From NCBI GenBank assembly GCA_014964245.1, contig JACVYH010000006.1:620001-684000 (forward strand): DNA of 64,000 bases. Reading direction: 5' to 3'. Position 1 is the stretch's first letter, and each line of letters opens with the position of its first letter. Shown here piece after piece: positions 32,267 through 42,739 of this stretch. The notes beneath the pieces are model-generated. The model saw nothing but the letters and a program-made list of their open reading frames with translations, ran no database searches and had not been told where the DNA came from. The DNA comes from Nannizziopsis barbatae. Its lineage: Eukaryota; Ascomycota; Eurotiomycetes; Onygenales; Nannizziopsiaceae. A program made the translations under genes and the position numbers.

Positions 32267-35060
32267 TTACAATTCATCACGGATATCGCCGGTGTGGACG
32301 CCAGATAAATCCGGCATAGCCATCATTTTCACTACCAAGCTAGTCCATCCCGTAAAATGTTGCGTTCGCTGTCCATGGCCGGTTTCGGGGTTGTATTGCT
32401 CCCAGGCAAATCCAGTACGCTTCCACTCGTTGAATACATTATTCACGACATTTTTGCGTAGTTTCGTATACATCTCACTTGCTTGCTTTTGATGCGGACC
32501 CGAAGTTTTTGCCAATGTCTATATTCCGGTATTAGCATTTCTGTCGTTGGTAGAAAAATTGAAGGATGCTTACGAAAAGATTAGTAAGGATCAAATAATT
32601 CATATTGATCCAGATTGGACTTCTCCAATAGTTTTCACCTGATCCATATAACTCATTCTTTTTGCTTAAACTTCGAATACCATAATCACTCCATAGCTCC
32701 TCAGGATCATTTATTAGGTCGAGAATATGCCCAAGGTGCGGACTATCCGGCGCCATCATCCCAGTGAGAAAAGGGAAAAGAGATACATAACCCTTGTGGC
32801 ATACATGTACGTCTTCCTCGAACTCATCAATCGTAGAATCGCAGTAGGTTTTCTTCTGATCATCCCAATGAAGATCGTCGATGTTTCTCTTTATACCGCT
32901 CTCATATTTGGTGAACTCCTCCACATCTTCCCGCTCGTCTAAAATTTCACTAATACGTCGGAGCGAGCGAGTCATCAGACCCATCCAGCTTATTAAATCG
33001 AGATGAAGCTCCCCTGGATGCGGAGGCTGGGCTCGCGGGTAGTCGTCGAGCCCCGATGTAAGTATATGATCAACTGTGCGGCCTCTCCATCGGTACGCCT
33101 CTTTCTTCGAGAATGCCTCACGATCATAAGACTTGATATCGCCCCATTGAGTTTTCCTAAACCAAAAATATTGGCGTTTGAGTAAAGGATACAGATCCTG
33201 CAAGTACAATTTCGCAGCCTCAGCGTCTTTTTGGCATAATCCTGGTTTCTCATCAGTGCTTCTGCTTTCCATCTTATTGACCAGTTCTTCGAGAATTAGG
33301 AATAATGTGGGTGGGTTTGCATAATGTGGATACTGGACTTGAAACTCGGGAGGAACCTTGCTACGGGCCTCGGGGCCTAAAATTTGTTCACGAGCGATCC
33401 AGCCGTCATCGTCGATCAGCATAAACCAGCTCTTCACAATTTGGAGACTATAATTCCAATCAGTAGTGTTTAACCACGGTCAGTTCAACGAACACACCTT
33501 AGATCAAGATCCCAATCCATAACGGGCATCAGATGAAACCCTTCATCCCAGAGAAATCCGCGTGGGAAAAAAGGCCGCGAAGGAATACTGGTAAATAATT
33601 CAACAGGATTTCCTGGTTCAGGTTGTGCTCGTCCTCTCGCTTCCGCTGCTTCCTCCCAAAAACCTTCGTTTTCCTCGTCGTATTCTGGAGCATTGGATCG
33701 ATCGACAATCGAATCTCCGTAGAAATAGCCGACTCCTCCGATCAAATTCGACAGCATAGACTGAGAAAATTCTGTATATTTTGGAGAGTTGAAGGGAGCG
33801 ACGGGCGAATAAATCTCCTTGAATTTCGTCGCAAATGCTTGTGATGTACTTTTGATCTTATTACTGAGAATATCGGCTTTAAAAAATTAGAAACGCTCAT
33901 AGGGACCAAATTCATGGGTAAAACCTACAGGTAATCGGTCTATCAGCAGATCCAGATGAAAACAAGATATCGAACTAGCTAATATCAGTCATGAAGATCG
34001 TTTCAGAGGACGGTTGGGATTTACCTCAAAAGCTCCCTGGAATACCTTTTGCACCAGGTGAAAGTTACCATGTGCTGGCTGATTAGCGATAGTGAATAGC
34101 CGACTCGGTGGAGGCGGATTTTCCGAGCCGTACTTCTCTACTAAAGGCTCTATTTCTGCTTTCAAATGGGCGAAAAGGATATCTGCAAGTAAATGTGAGC
34201 AAAGGGAAATAAGAGTACCAGAGAATCCATGCTGTTGACTCACGTTTCGCTTTCCATAGGACATCCGATTGAAGCTGTAGCGAGCTGACCAATGTCATAT
34301 CAGTGGGTTTCTCATCGTAACTTGGATGTGCCTTCGGTGGATGCTGGTTGGTGCTCGGGCCCCGTGTAATATCAATCGAGAAGTCCCCCAAATCCATAGT
34401 ATTGCCATATAGTTTCACATCGTCTTTAAACCCTAGAGGGTTTTCTTCAGGTTTGACTCCTAACTCTCCCAATCCCTCCATCGCTGCGTAGAATAAAACT
34501 GTTGTGGGTTGGTCGATGGGGGCGTCTGGTCGTGGTTGACCTTTGATACGAGCTCCCCAGTTGCCCCCATTGCTTCCACCTGGAATTTTTATGAAATCGA
34601 TGGCGAGATCGAGCGTGTTTCCAGCATCGTGTATGGTCTGTCGACCTCCCTTTCGGATGTCGTATTCGTCCCATCCATAACCTTCCATTCCCTCATTCTG
34701 CTCACAAGTATGTCTAAAGTCTGAAGGAGCAAAGGAGTCAGCCATCAAGATCCCAATTCGAACTCGATATCAGAATGAATAAACAGAAATATTGACCTAC
34801 TTACTCCCTTGCGCGGTAGAATAGTCGTCCAATTTGGCCCACATCAAGCCCATCAAGAGACTCTTCGGAATTCGCGGCCGAACACCAAAATAAAGATTGG
34901 GCCGGTAAGGGCCCCAAAATAATGATTCATTGGAAGTTCGGTGTACTTCGTCAGCGGGTGTTGGTGGTTCGAGAGTCACGCACTTCGCGTACACTGTCAC
35001 ATCCTGGAAGTTTAGGACTGCGAGAACGCCAATCCAAAGGGAATGAAAAGAAACTTTCAT
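32267..35060 (-). CDS. CWH41: Mannosyl-oligosaccharide glucosidase (glucosidase I, GH63)
   Basis: Seven exons on the minus strand: 34805-35060, 34244-34720, 34025-34182, 33929-33974, 33498-33876, 32574-33447 and 32267-32518; 813 aa, all in phase. Family blocks include WGPYRPNLYFGVRPRIP, FRHTCEQNEGMEGYGWDEYD, FFPRGFLWDEGFHLMPVMDW, GWIAREQILGPEARSKVP and TGFAWEQYNPETGHGQRTQ. The last holds a conserved GH63 segment with acidic catalytic-site residues. A hydrophobic N-terminus (residues about 6-22) acts as signal or anchor. The enzyme trims the outermost glucose from Glc3Man9GlcNAc2 in the ER. The C-terminus ends RDEL, resembling an ER-retrieval signal. Glucosidase I is usually a type II membrane protein, so here it may be luminal. 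Confidence 0.95.
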
Positions 35061-35246
35061 CTTTGGAATTGGCGTATCATACGATGCGCCATATCAATAC
35101 TCCAACTCGGACATTGGAGTTGTGAGGAGTTGTAGCAAATCTTCGGGAGTCTTGGTTGTGAGAACACGGTGTTCCTGTTCCCGAGATCAATTTCCCCTGG
35201 TTGACTTCTCGCCGTACGGAGTAGTTACCTACAGTAACTAGCCAAC

Positions 35247-35256
35247 TACCTAGGTA
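35247..35256. repeat. Palindrome TACCTAGGTA, copy 3
   Basis: Located upstream of glucosidase I, 24 bp from a TACGGAGTA copy at 35215-35223. The flanks also carry GTTACCTA and ATACCTAT words. Confidence 0.6.
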
Positions 35257-35351
35257 GATACCTATGTACCGAATTATTCTACGTGGAACGCAACATCTAT
35301 ATTTTGATATTATTTTGGATTAAAACTAGAGCCTTCTGAAAACTGAGGGGG

Positions 35352-36661
35352 TTACAAAATATTACGCGGATCTAAAGTTGAGATATCTGCGCTCCTGGCT
35401 TTTCCATCAAAGATGAGCTCACTCATGAGCTTCCCAGTTCCTGGCGCATTCTGAATACCCCAGCATGTATGACCTGCTGCGAGGTAAACACCCTTCATAT
35501 CAGTAGGTCCTATTAATGGACCGGTCCCCCTTACTGTAACGTTCGGCAGATAACAAGCCTGGCGAGCCACAACCTCACCGTCCCGCAATTCTTTGGAGAT
35601 AGCGCTGACCGAGTCTATGATCGATTGGCACTTAGAGTCATCCACTTCTACACTGGCCGTTGTGGCCGGAAGGGAAACTTCCCTGTCGCCCTCCCCACAT
35701 GCGTATACAGTGTTGTCCGGTCTAGCATAGATCTCGGGGGCAACCACTGTTGCACCGTGAGAAGCTGGCTCCGGCTTTGGCAGTGAGATACTGGTGAATA
35801 CCGCATAAGCTGATACAGGGCGTGAAGGGCGTATGACTACACTGTGCGCTCGGAGACCCGCAATTGGTGCTCGTGGTAGGATCCTTTTCGTCCAAGGGCC
35901 CGCCGACAGTACAACGTCCGTTGCGGAAATTGTCTCGGAAGAACCTGTTTCCCTGTTTTTGTATTTTACCGTGCTAAGTCCGTCATCCCCAGACGGTTCA
36001 ATGCCAGTCACAGATCCGAATATTGTTTTGACGCCTTTTTCTTCAGCCAATTGTGCCATCGAAGTGGTGAAGTGATAGGGGTGAACTTGAGCCGTCATAT
36101 CCGGTTTAGCCATATCCTCATAACCCGATAGAGTAGATGGGTCAAACCAGTCAAGGTCTGCTGGTATACCTGCAGCCTGAAGCGAAGCCTTGGCTTCCTC
36201 GCTTCGCTTCTCCAAGGAAACCGATTCGCCTTCGTTCTCCGTTGCAGACGTCGTTTGGCGTCTTTTTGGGAGCACCCGAGCCATAAGCTCTCCGCAATTG
36301 ACATTTCTATAGCCCCATCTATCCTTTCCATTGTGTTCCTTCGCCAGTTCGGCATGGAGCCGGAAACTCAATGGGACAATATTGCTCGGATACGCCCACA
36401 GTGCTAGAAGGCCGCCCGCCTTGCCTGATGCGCCGCCTGCAATTTCTGTGGCTTCGAGAATTAAGATTTCATGCTTAGAGGAGTCATATGATGGGTGTCT
36501 CGTCAAGTAGTAAGCCGTGGAGCATCCAATAATGCCCCCGCCTATAGGAAAACAATACTGTTAGCTCTCTAATCTAAAGAGTCTCATCAAGCGGCGGGGT
36601 AACGCTGTTAACTACCAACGATCACAATTCTCCGCTCAGGTTTATCCAAAGAGCTCGCCAT
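35352..36661 (-). CDS. FAD-dependent amino-acid-oxidase-like (DAO) oxidoreductase, Tda3-like
   Basis: Two exons, 36616-36661 and 35352-36541, with a 74-nt intron; 411 aa. The dinucleotide-binding motif VIVGGGIIGCSTAYYL spans the splice near residues 13-28. The following segment EILILEATEIAGGASGKAGG is the DAO-family second strand with its acidic FAD-ribose contact. Near the C-terminus the flavin-binding block GVYLAAGHTCWGIQNAPGTG is intact. The arrangement resembles yeast Tda3/Irc21-type and other DAO-fold enzymes that oxidise amines or N-methyl amino acids, or act in endosome-to-Golgi traffic in the Tda3 case. The substrate is not evident. There is no signal peptide. Confidence 0.88.
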
Positions 36662-37198
36662 ATTCGCAATGAAGGGAGATGAATATAGCTTGTCGATGGC
36701 AAAAAAGCACTTGGAATAGAAGATGTTCTTATCAATCCACTCGGAGATAGGACCATGGCGTCATCGACCTAATTAAACGACGTAACCGGCTAAACATGAA
36801 CAGTTGATGGGCGCGGACGGCATGCATCGCTGCGTAAATAAATACATGCAATCTGTAAATGGAAAATGGTCTATAAAGACAGAAAAGTTCTTAGTTGGTT
36901 ACAAGGGTTGTTTATGCTCAAGTGAGAAAGTAGTCGAACTATCCATCAAACGTCTGGCTGATGACTTCAGTTCGATACGCAATCTAAAGCCAGATAAACA
37001 GCGTGTCGGGCGCAATTCTAGTAGTTTTTGATCGAGCAACAAACTGCAGGATATCTAGTCACATACACAGTGTTGATCGATTATCATATAACGGAAATAG
37101 GAGATGAAAGAATAAAAAGTGGCCTGAATTTCCGTAATAAATCGTACTACATCAGTTGGAGGATAAAGTATATACAAAGAAGCGAAGATAGAACCAAA
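36662..37198. other. Intergenic region between the oxidoreductase start and the fungalysin end
   Basis: No supported gene. AT-rich 3' DNA of the protease gene and the promoter of the oxidoreductase. Confidence 0.5.
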
Positions 37199-39337
37199 CT
37201 AGCGGCATTCAGCTGGGAGCTCAGTGCTAGCAACACGGTTCCTGCTGTCGTAGCGGGCGCCAACACCCAATCCACGCTTAGCAAAGCCCTTCCAGATCTC
37301 GCACTTGTTGGAGCTGTTGGTCAGAGCCTTGTCAGCATCAATGATGGCATCACGGGCCTGGACGAAGTTGGGGTTGCAAGGTTGACTATAGAGCTTGTTA
37401 GCATCAATTCAGAATTGGGGGATATCGAGGATTTTTGACTTACAGAGCCAAGCCGTCAATGACAAGCTTCATAGCAAGGTACTTGCCATCGGTGGGAACG
37501 CCATTGCGGAACTCAGGGACTGGGCCGTCATTCTTGCCGTGTTTATCGATAAGATTCCATAGGACCTCATAGAGCATGCTGCACCAGACGGTACCAATGT
37601 CATGAACTCGGTTGTATCTGTTGACGGAGGCGTAGGTAAGAGGATTCGTTTGCATGTTAGTAGAGTATGGGTTTTGGCGGATACCACCACGCATGTTAGC
37701 GGACCATTCACCCATGGTGTAGTCCTTGGTGCGGGTGTCGGCGCGCTTTAGACGGACAGCAGTGGCGAAGAAATCAGACCAGCCCTCACCCATACCACCG
37801 GCTTCAAGGGCGTTCAAGCATCGAGAGTTAGCAGGGCCACCGCAGAGACGGTTGGAAACTACATCCAGGGTCAGTGAAAGTTGATCTTATTGGGAATCTC
37901 TTCAATATATACTTACCACCGTGGCCATATTCGTGAATGACAATACCTGCTTCCATGCAGCCATCGCGGTTGGGGTTAGATTTGTTCCAGGTGTACATGC
38001 GCATGCGGCCGGGCTGGCCATCAGGAGGAGTAGCAAAGTTAGCGTTGTTGACGCCGGAGCCGTCCTGAGAGTTGATGATAGCGAAGTCATTGCCTCGTCC
38101 GCCTTGGTTGTTGTTGTTCCATTCAAAGTTTCCAGCCCTTTCGGTGAAACCAAGCATGTAGGTCAGATCGTGGAAAACATTGGAAGTGTAGAAGAGCTGA
38201 GTGATTGAGGCATCTCGGTAGGAGCTTGGAGGGGACATGGAGGTAGAGTATGGGTACTCGAATTTAAGCTGAGCGTTGGTTGGGCGGTAGTTGTTGAGGT
38301 AATCGTTTCCGCCGTTAGGGTTGTTCTGAGCAATGGCGTTATTGCCGCGGGTAGTTTGATATTTGGTTGCGCCATCACCGATCCAGGTAAACTCGGAAGT
38401 GGTGATGTTCCAAGGATCAGTCAAAATTTGACGTTGACCATCAGTAGGGTCATTGACACCCCAAGGGCTATAACTTGTTAGGATAATTGAATAAATGAGT
38501 AAAGTTGGGGCCTACTCACTAGACCTGGTATGTAGCATCGGCAACATAGTCGACGACGCCATGGATTTTGTTGGTGTCCTTTGCATCAACATAAGACAAC
38601 AGCCAGTTGTCACCAACGTCAGTCTCAACTCTCCATGTCAATGCCAATTTTCCATCTGGCTTAACCATGTAGACAAGGTCACCCTTTGGTGCGGAGAGAG
38701 CACCAGAGGTTCCCATGAAGACAACGGAGTCTTGATTGTCACGGGGCTTGGCAGATACTTTCTCAGTCTTGACAGGGATTTTCAAGGCGCTGCAGGCAGA
38801 CTTAAGAGCCAGTACAGGATCCGAGCGATCTCTCTTAACTTTGGGGTTGGATTTAGGGATCTCTCCCTTGTAAAAACCGTTTCCGAAAGAGAAGATCTTT
38901 CCATCTTTGACCTATATCTAGTTTCAGGACAGGCTGGTCAAGGGGAAAGGCACGGGCCAGGATGTGCTTACGTTAACGTTGAAATCAGCATTGTCAATAT
39001 CAATTCCGTGAGCGGTCTGGCGGAATCGAATGTGAGCAACGCCATTGCTGCCAACATAATGGTCATCGACGACCCTCCAGGTGGTCTTTGGCATCACGTT
39101 CTTGACGTGCTCCCGAGCGACGTCAACATAGCTCGCGTGGCCAACGAGAGACATGACGGGTGGGTTTTCCTCGACATCGTTGGTGTTAGCATAGTCAGCT
39201 TTGGCAGCCAAACGGAAGGAGTCCAGATCAACAGCGCCTCGGCGGCTGAGGATGTTACCGGAGCTCTGGGGCTGAGGGTGCGCAGCAGCGCGAAGGGGAA
39301 GGCTGAGCAGCCCGGCTGCAAGCAGAAGACCGTGCAT
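37199..39337 (-). CDS. MEP: Secreted fungalysin metalloprotease (peptidase family M36)
   Basis: Five exons on the minus strand: 38972-39337, 38520-38911, 37917-38467, 37444-37858 and 37199-37385; 636 aa, the usual family length. A signal peptide (MHGLLLAAGLLSLPLRAAA) is followed by an FTP-type propeptide of about 220 residues containing VVDDHYVGSNGVAHIRFRQ. The catalytic zinc site is HEYGH, with His431, Glu432 and His435, and the third ligand is probably Glu461 in GGMGEGWSDF; the fourth intron-exon junction falls right after the HEYGHG motif. Fungalysins are extracellular endoproteases, autoprocessed after secretion, that digest collagen, elastin and keratin in Onygenales and aspergilli. The family has several paralogues per genome, so a number is not assigned. 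Another secreted protease lies 2 kb away on the same strand. Confidence 0.96.
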
Positions 39338-39436
39338 GATGAAGGCCAAAAAGATACCCTAAAAGAAAGGAAGAGACCGGTCTCTGGAAGAGGAATATCG
39401 AGTCTGAAACTTGATTCCGAAGGGAATCACCCTGAC

Positions 39437-39442
39437 TTTATA
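39437..39442 (-). promoter_or_regulatory. TATA box of the fungalysin gene
   Basis: TATAAA on the minus strand, 100 bp upstream of the start ATG at 39337, is a normal spacing for a regulated fungal gene. Confidence 0.6.
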
Positions 39443-40208
39443 TCACGGTCGGGATGGACCCTTGGGCCTCGACCCAACCGTGCGCATCCCGGCAATCCTG
39501 GGGATCTCAAAAGAATTGATCGTGACCAGCACTTCTCCGAGCATCTCTTCGTTGCATACGACAGAAATTGCTCCCCACATGACGCTTCCCACGCGGGCCA
39601 GGTCCCACCCTGGGGTTCATTCGCCGTCAAACATCTTTGCCTGTTTGAGTTCTTTCCAGCCCGCATGGGGTGACAGTATACAATGCATCCCTAGTAGAAG
39701 CCGAGCTGAAGCCCGGCTGCTACCGGTCTTCTCCATATTTCCAGAATAACTTAAATTATCAAAGAAGAAACATCACCAAAGCTAGTAGTTTAATAAAAGC
39801 TTTTGCGGGTTAAACATGGTTCTTCCCTGGCAAATGGTTACAGGATATTTCTGGCCAAGAAAGTCAGTGTAACCCTCTACTTGAGAGACGCCATCCTATA
39901 TCAAATCTAGCAAGAAAAGAGGTAGCTAAAAATGAAGAAAATATGGTATCATTGTTGGAAGGACGGCTGCCTGGATGGGAGGACTTGAGGTCCGAGGCCT
40001 TGCCAGGAGACCCAGAGTAACACAAGAAAACATTGGGTAGATGAAAATGACTCTGTTGATCAAAAGATCAATACATAGCGAGTAAATTCAGGCTGGATAG
40101 AAATCTCACCAGATGTCTCATCAGAAACAATACAAAATGGCACTCGCCTGGCGATCAGGCGTGTCATGTCGGCGGGGATTGTCAGCCAAGCTTTGGCGGC
40201 ACTTTAGC

Positions 40209-40226
40209 TAACTAACTAGTTAGTTA
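40209..40226. repeat. 18-bp perfect palindrome of TTAGTTA words
   Basis: TAACTAACTAGTTAGTTA reads the same on both strands, and a further TTAACTAAC word follows. It lies about 0.87 kb upstream of the fungalysin start. Confidence 0.65.
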
Positions 40227-41332
40227 ACTAACGAGAGCTCTTTCCGTCGCGGTCACGGGACTGGAGGCCCCGAGCTAACAGCCCAATGTGGTTAAGTGAC
40301 TTCCAGCCTTCGTACCTGCGAGTTAGGTAGCAGAAGACCTCATCTCATTCTTCTGGAGAAAGGACGGGACAAAATCCCCATTTCCATTCAAACTCAAGCC
40401 TCCTACCAACAGAGGATATGCGCACTCACTGGGTAGTCCCGCTAAAGTTATTAAATGAAGTCAGTCATCCCTGTCAGATACGACCAAACAGCATTCAGCC
40501 TAGACCCCAAGCTTGCATTGATGTGATGCCAGGGGTTCAGCAATTCATATCCCTGCCATTTAACTTTACAGTTCTCTCGCTGGCGAAGATTCTCGACCGT
40601 CTTGCCGTTCAAACCAGCCCGACGCAACCATCCAAACGCGGGGTCATGATGGCGATCCTCCTCCGAGCGGATGTTTTGCTGAGCCCTGGGCATCCTTCCG
40701 CGATTTACCAAGAATACCGCATTGCGAAAACGGTGGCAAAGTATGACCAACGGCCAGATCATACTGGCCATGTATGTCCTGTATCTCGGACAAGATTCTG
40801 GGGCGATTTAATTTATGAAAATACTGCCAGGAAACGATGTGATGCTCTTGAGTCAGCAAGGGCCAGGCGCCCGGTCAATACCCGGACTTACAATGCACGT
40901 TGATGGGTGTGCCTGAAAATCCTCTGAAGGGATGATGATTGGCGGGTCAAAATGAGCCAAATCATGAACGCAAGCGGAGATTGGGTTTTCTGAAATCACT
41001 CCATAATCTCGGGGACCACGATCCGCGTGGGTTTCAATCAGGAAAACCGGGTGTACAACAACGTGGAGCATTTTCTCGAAAGCACATCCTCGTTTTTTTC
41101 TCTCAAACTTAACGGTGCAATGCAATGCCAATGTCATTCCTCCGTATAAGAACATCAGTCATTTGCCTTGTTTTTGCTGACATTGTTCCAGTTAACGAAA
41201 CTGTGATCTGACGACTGATTCAAGCCTCGGTTGGCGATATTTTACCGGAAGGATAATATTCCTCGTGTTCATGTTTTTTTTTTTCGGCAATTAAAAAACG
41301 GACCATCTTCATTAATTATCGTCAATCATTAT

Positions 41333-42739
41333 CTAAAATCCGCTCAAGTTGTAAAGCAGCTTTCTTGTCGTGTTCAGGCCAGGATCCTCGATTGCGTCCC
41401 TCACTGCCAACAATTTTATCAAATCGCAGGCATGTTGAGCCGGAATTCCTAAGCTGGAAATCAAAACAGCCGCTACTCCGCAAACATGAGGTGCAGCCAT
41501 GGATGTGCCAGAGAAGGTTCCATTCTGGTTTCCGGGCAAGGTTGACAAAATCGCGGCCCCGGGAGCAAAAATATCAACTGATTCACGATTGTCAATTAAC
41601 GTTCTGCCCCAGGGCTTGATGTAACCTGCGTGGAAGAGAAGGCGACTTACCAAGTGGTCCATAATTGGAAAAGGAGGCCTTTTCATCGCCTTCAGTACTT
41701 GCTGCAGCAGTGCATACGGACTTCACCGAAGCAGGAGAGTCGTTGACAGCATCTCGCTATTAAAATGACCCAAGTCAGCTTTCCCGAGTATCAAAAATCG
41801 AATCTGCAGACTCGCTGGTTTACGCACAAAATAGTTGCCGGCTGCTACCCCAAGGAACATGCCCGCCTTGACTGCCCTTTCAGCAGCTTCGTTCAAGGCC
41901 GTGGCGGTATCACCTGTTAAGCTCAGATTCATGATAGCCCTTCCCAAGACTCTATTTTCTCTTGCATTCTTGACAACCCAGTCCATCGCGGCGATAATTC
42001 CACTGTCTGGGCCCTTTGAACTCTTATCAAGAGCTTTCACCCCGATGAGTTTCACTTTTTTGGCAACCCCGAACGTCTTTGAACCCAGGGTACCTGCAAC
42101 ATGAGTTCCATGGCCATGCTCATCGTTCTCAATCTGATCAATGACATTGATTCCCCGTGAAGCCCGGCCTTCGAATTCGGGATGGTCGATATCGAGACCA
42201 GTATCGACGATGTATGCCCATACCCCTTTTCCAGCGGACTTGTCATAGATGTAATCGCGAGAACCTCTTTTTCTATGTGAGATTCTACCTAGCCCCCATG
42301 TGGGCGCGGATTTCTGGGTTTCGATGAAGCTGGCTCTCGCCATTCGATCTGGTTCCACATATTTGACCTAGATGATGAAAAAGTTTAAGCAGGTATCAAT
42401 CCATAAGGAATTTGCGGTACATACATTGGCGTTCTTGACGATCTCGTTTATGGTATCATTATCATACTTGCCACTGTAACCCCTCAAGCCTTCGATATCA
42501 AAGCTGAATTTATGACCGGCGGAATCGCTGGATCCGCGTTTTGCCAAATTTCCGCGGTGAACACGGGCAGCCCATCCTAAGTGTGATTGGAATTCCGGCG
42601 ATGAGGTCCCATCCTTCATCACGACAATATAAGATCCCGGAATGACATTGCTCTCATTCTCAAAATTGAGCAATTCCCCCGCATTGGCAACCGCAGCAAT
42701 TGCTAGGGTGCTAGCAAACAGCTTTAATAGGACGCTCAT
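41333..42739 (-). CDS. SUB: Secreted subtilisin-like serine protease (S8A, proteinase K type)
   Basis: Four exons on the minus strand: 42425-42739, 41828-42367, 41651-41756 and 41333-41577; 401 aa. A signal peptide (first about 20 residues, ending AAVANA) is followed by an I9 inhibitor propeptide containing VIPGSYIVVMKDG. The catalytic triad is Asp160 in YIVDTGLD, His191 in HGHGTHVAG and Ser346 in GTSMAAPHV; the oxyanion Asn283 is in VAAGNYF. The second intron interrupts just after Asn283. Proteins of this type are secreted keratin/protein-degrading proteases expanded in dermatophytes and other Onygenales. It shares strand and neighbourhood with the fungalysin. The final splice to the VDIFAPG block restores the family sequence, so the model is well supported. 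Confidence 0.94.

Larger units (their letters stand above)
39338..41332. other. 2.0-kb gene-free stretch between the two protease genes
   Basis: Holds the fungalysin promoter and the subtilisin 3' region. A TATA box lies at 39437-39442 and an 18-bp palindrome at 40209-40226. Overlapping frames on both strands at 40418-40903 lack splice, start and protein features. Confidence 0.5.

Noticed and set aside
38495..39673. 392-codon open frame antisense to the fungalysin gene
   Set aside because: It is a shadow of the protease exons, crosses their introns, and has no recognisable features. The sense gene is certain.
40418..40903. 161-codon plus-strand frame between the proteases
   Set aside because: Overlapping frames occur on the other strand, with no domain, splice or composition support.
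37199..42739. Secondary-metabolite gene cluster around the proteases
   Set aside because: No polyketide synthase, NRPS, terpene cyclase, P450 or pathway regulator is present in the window.
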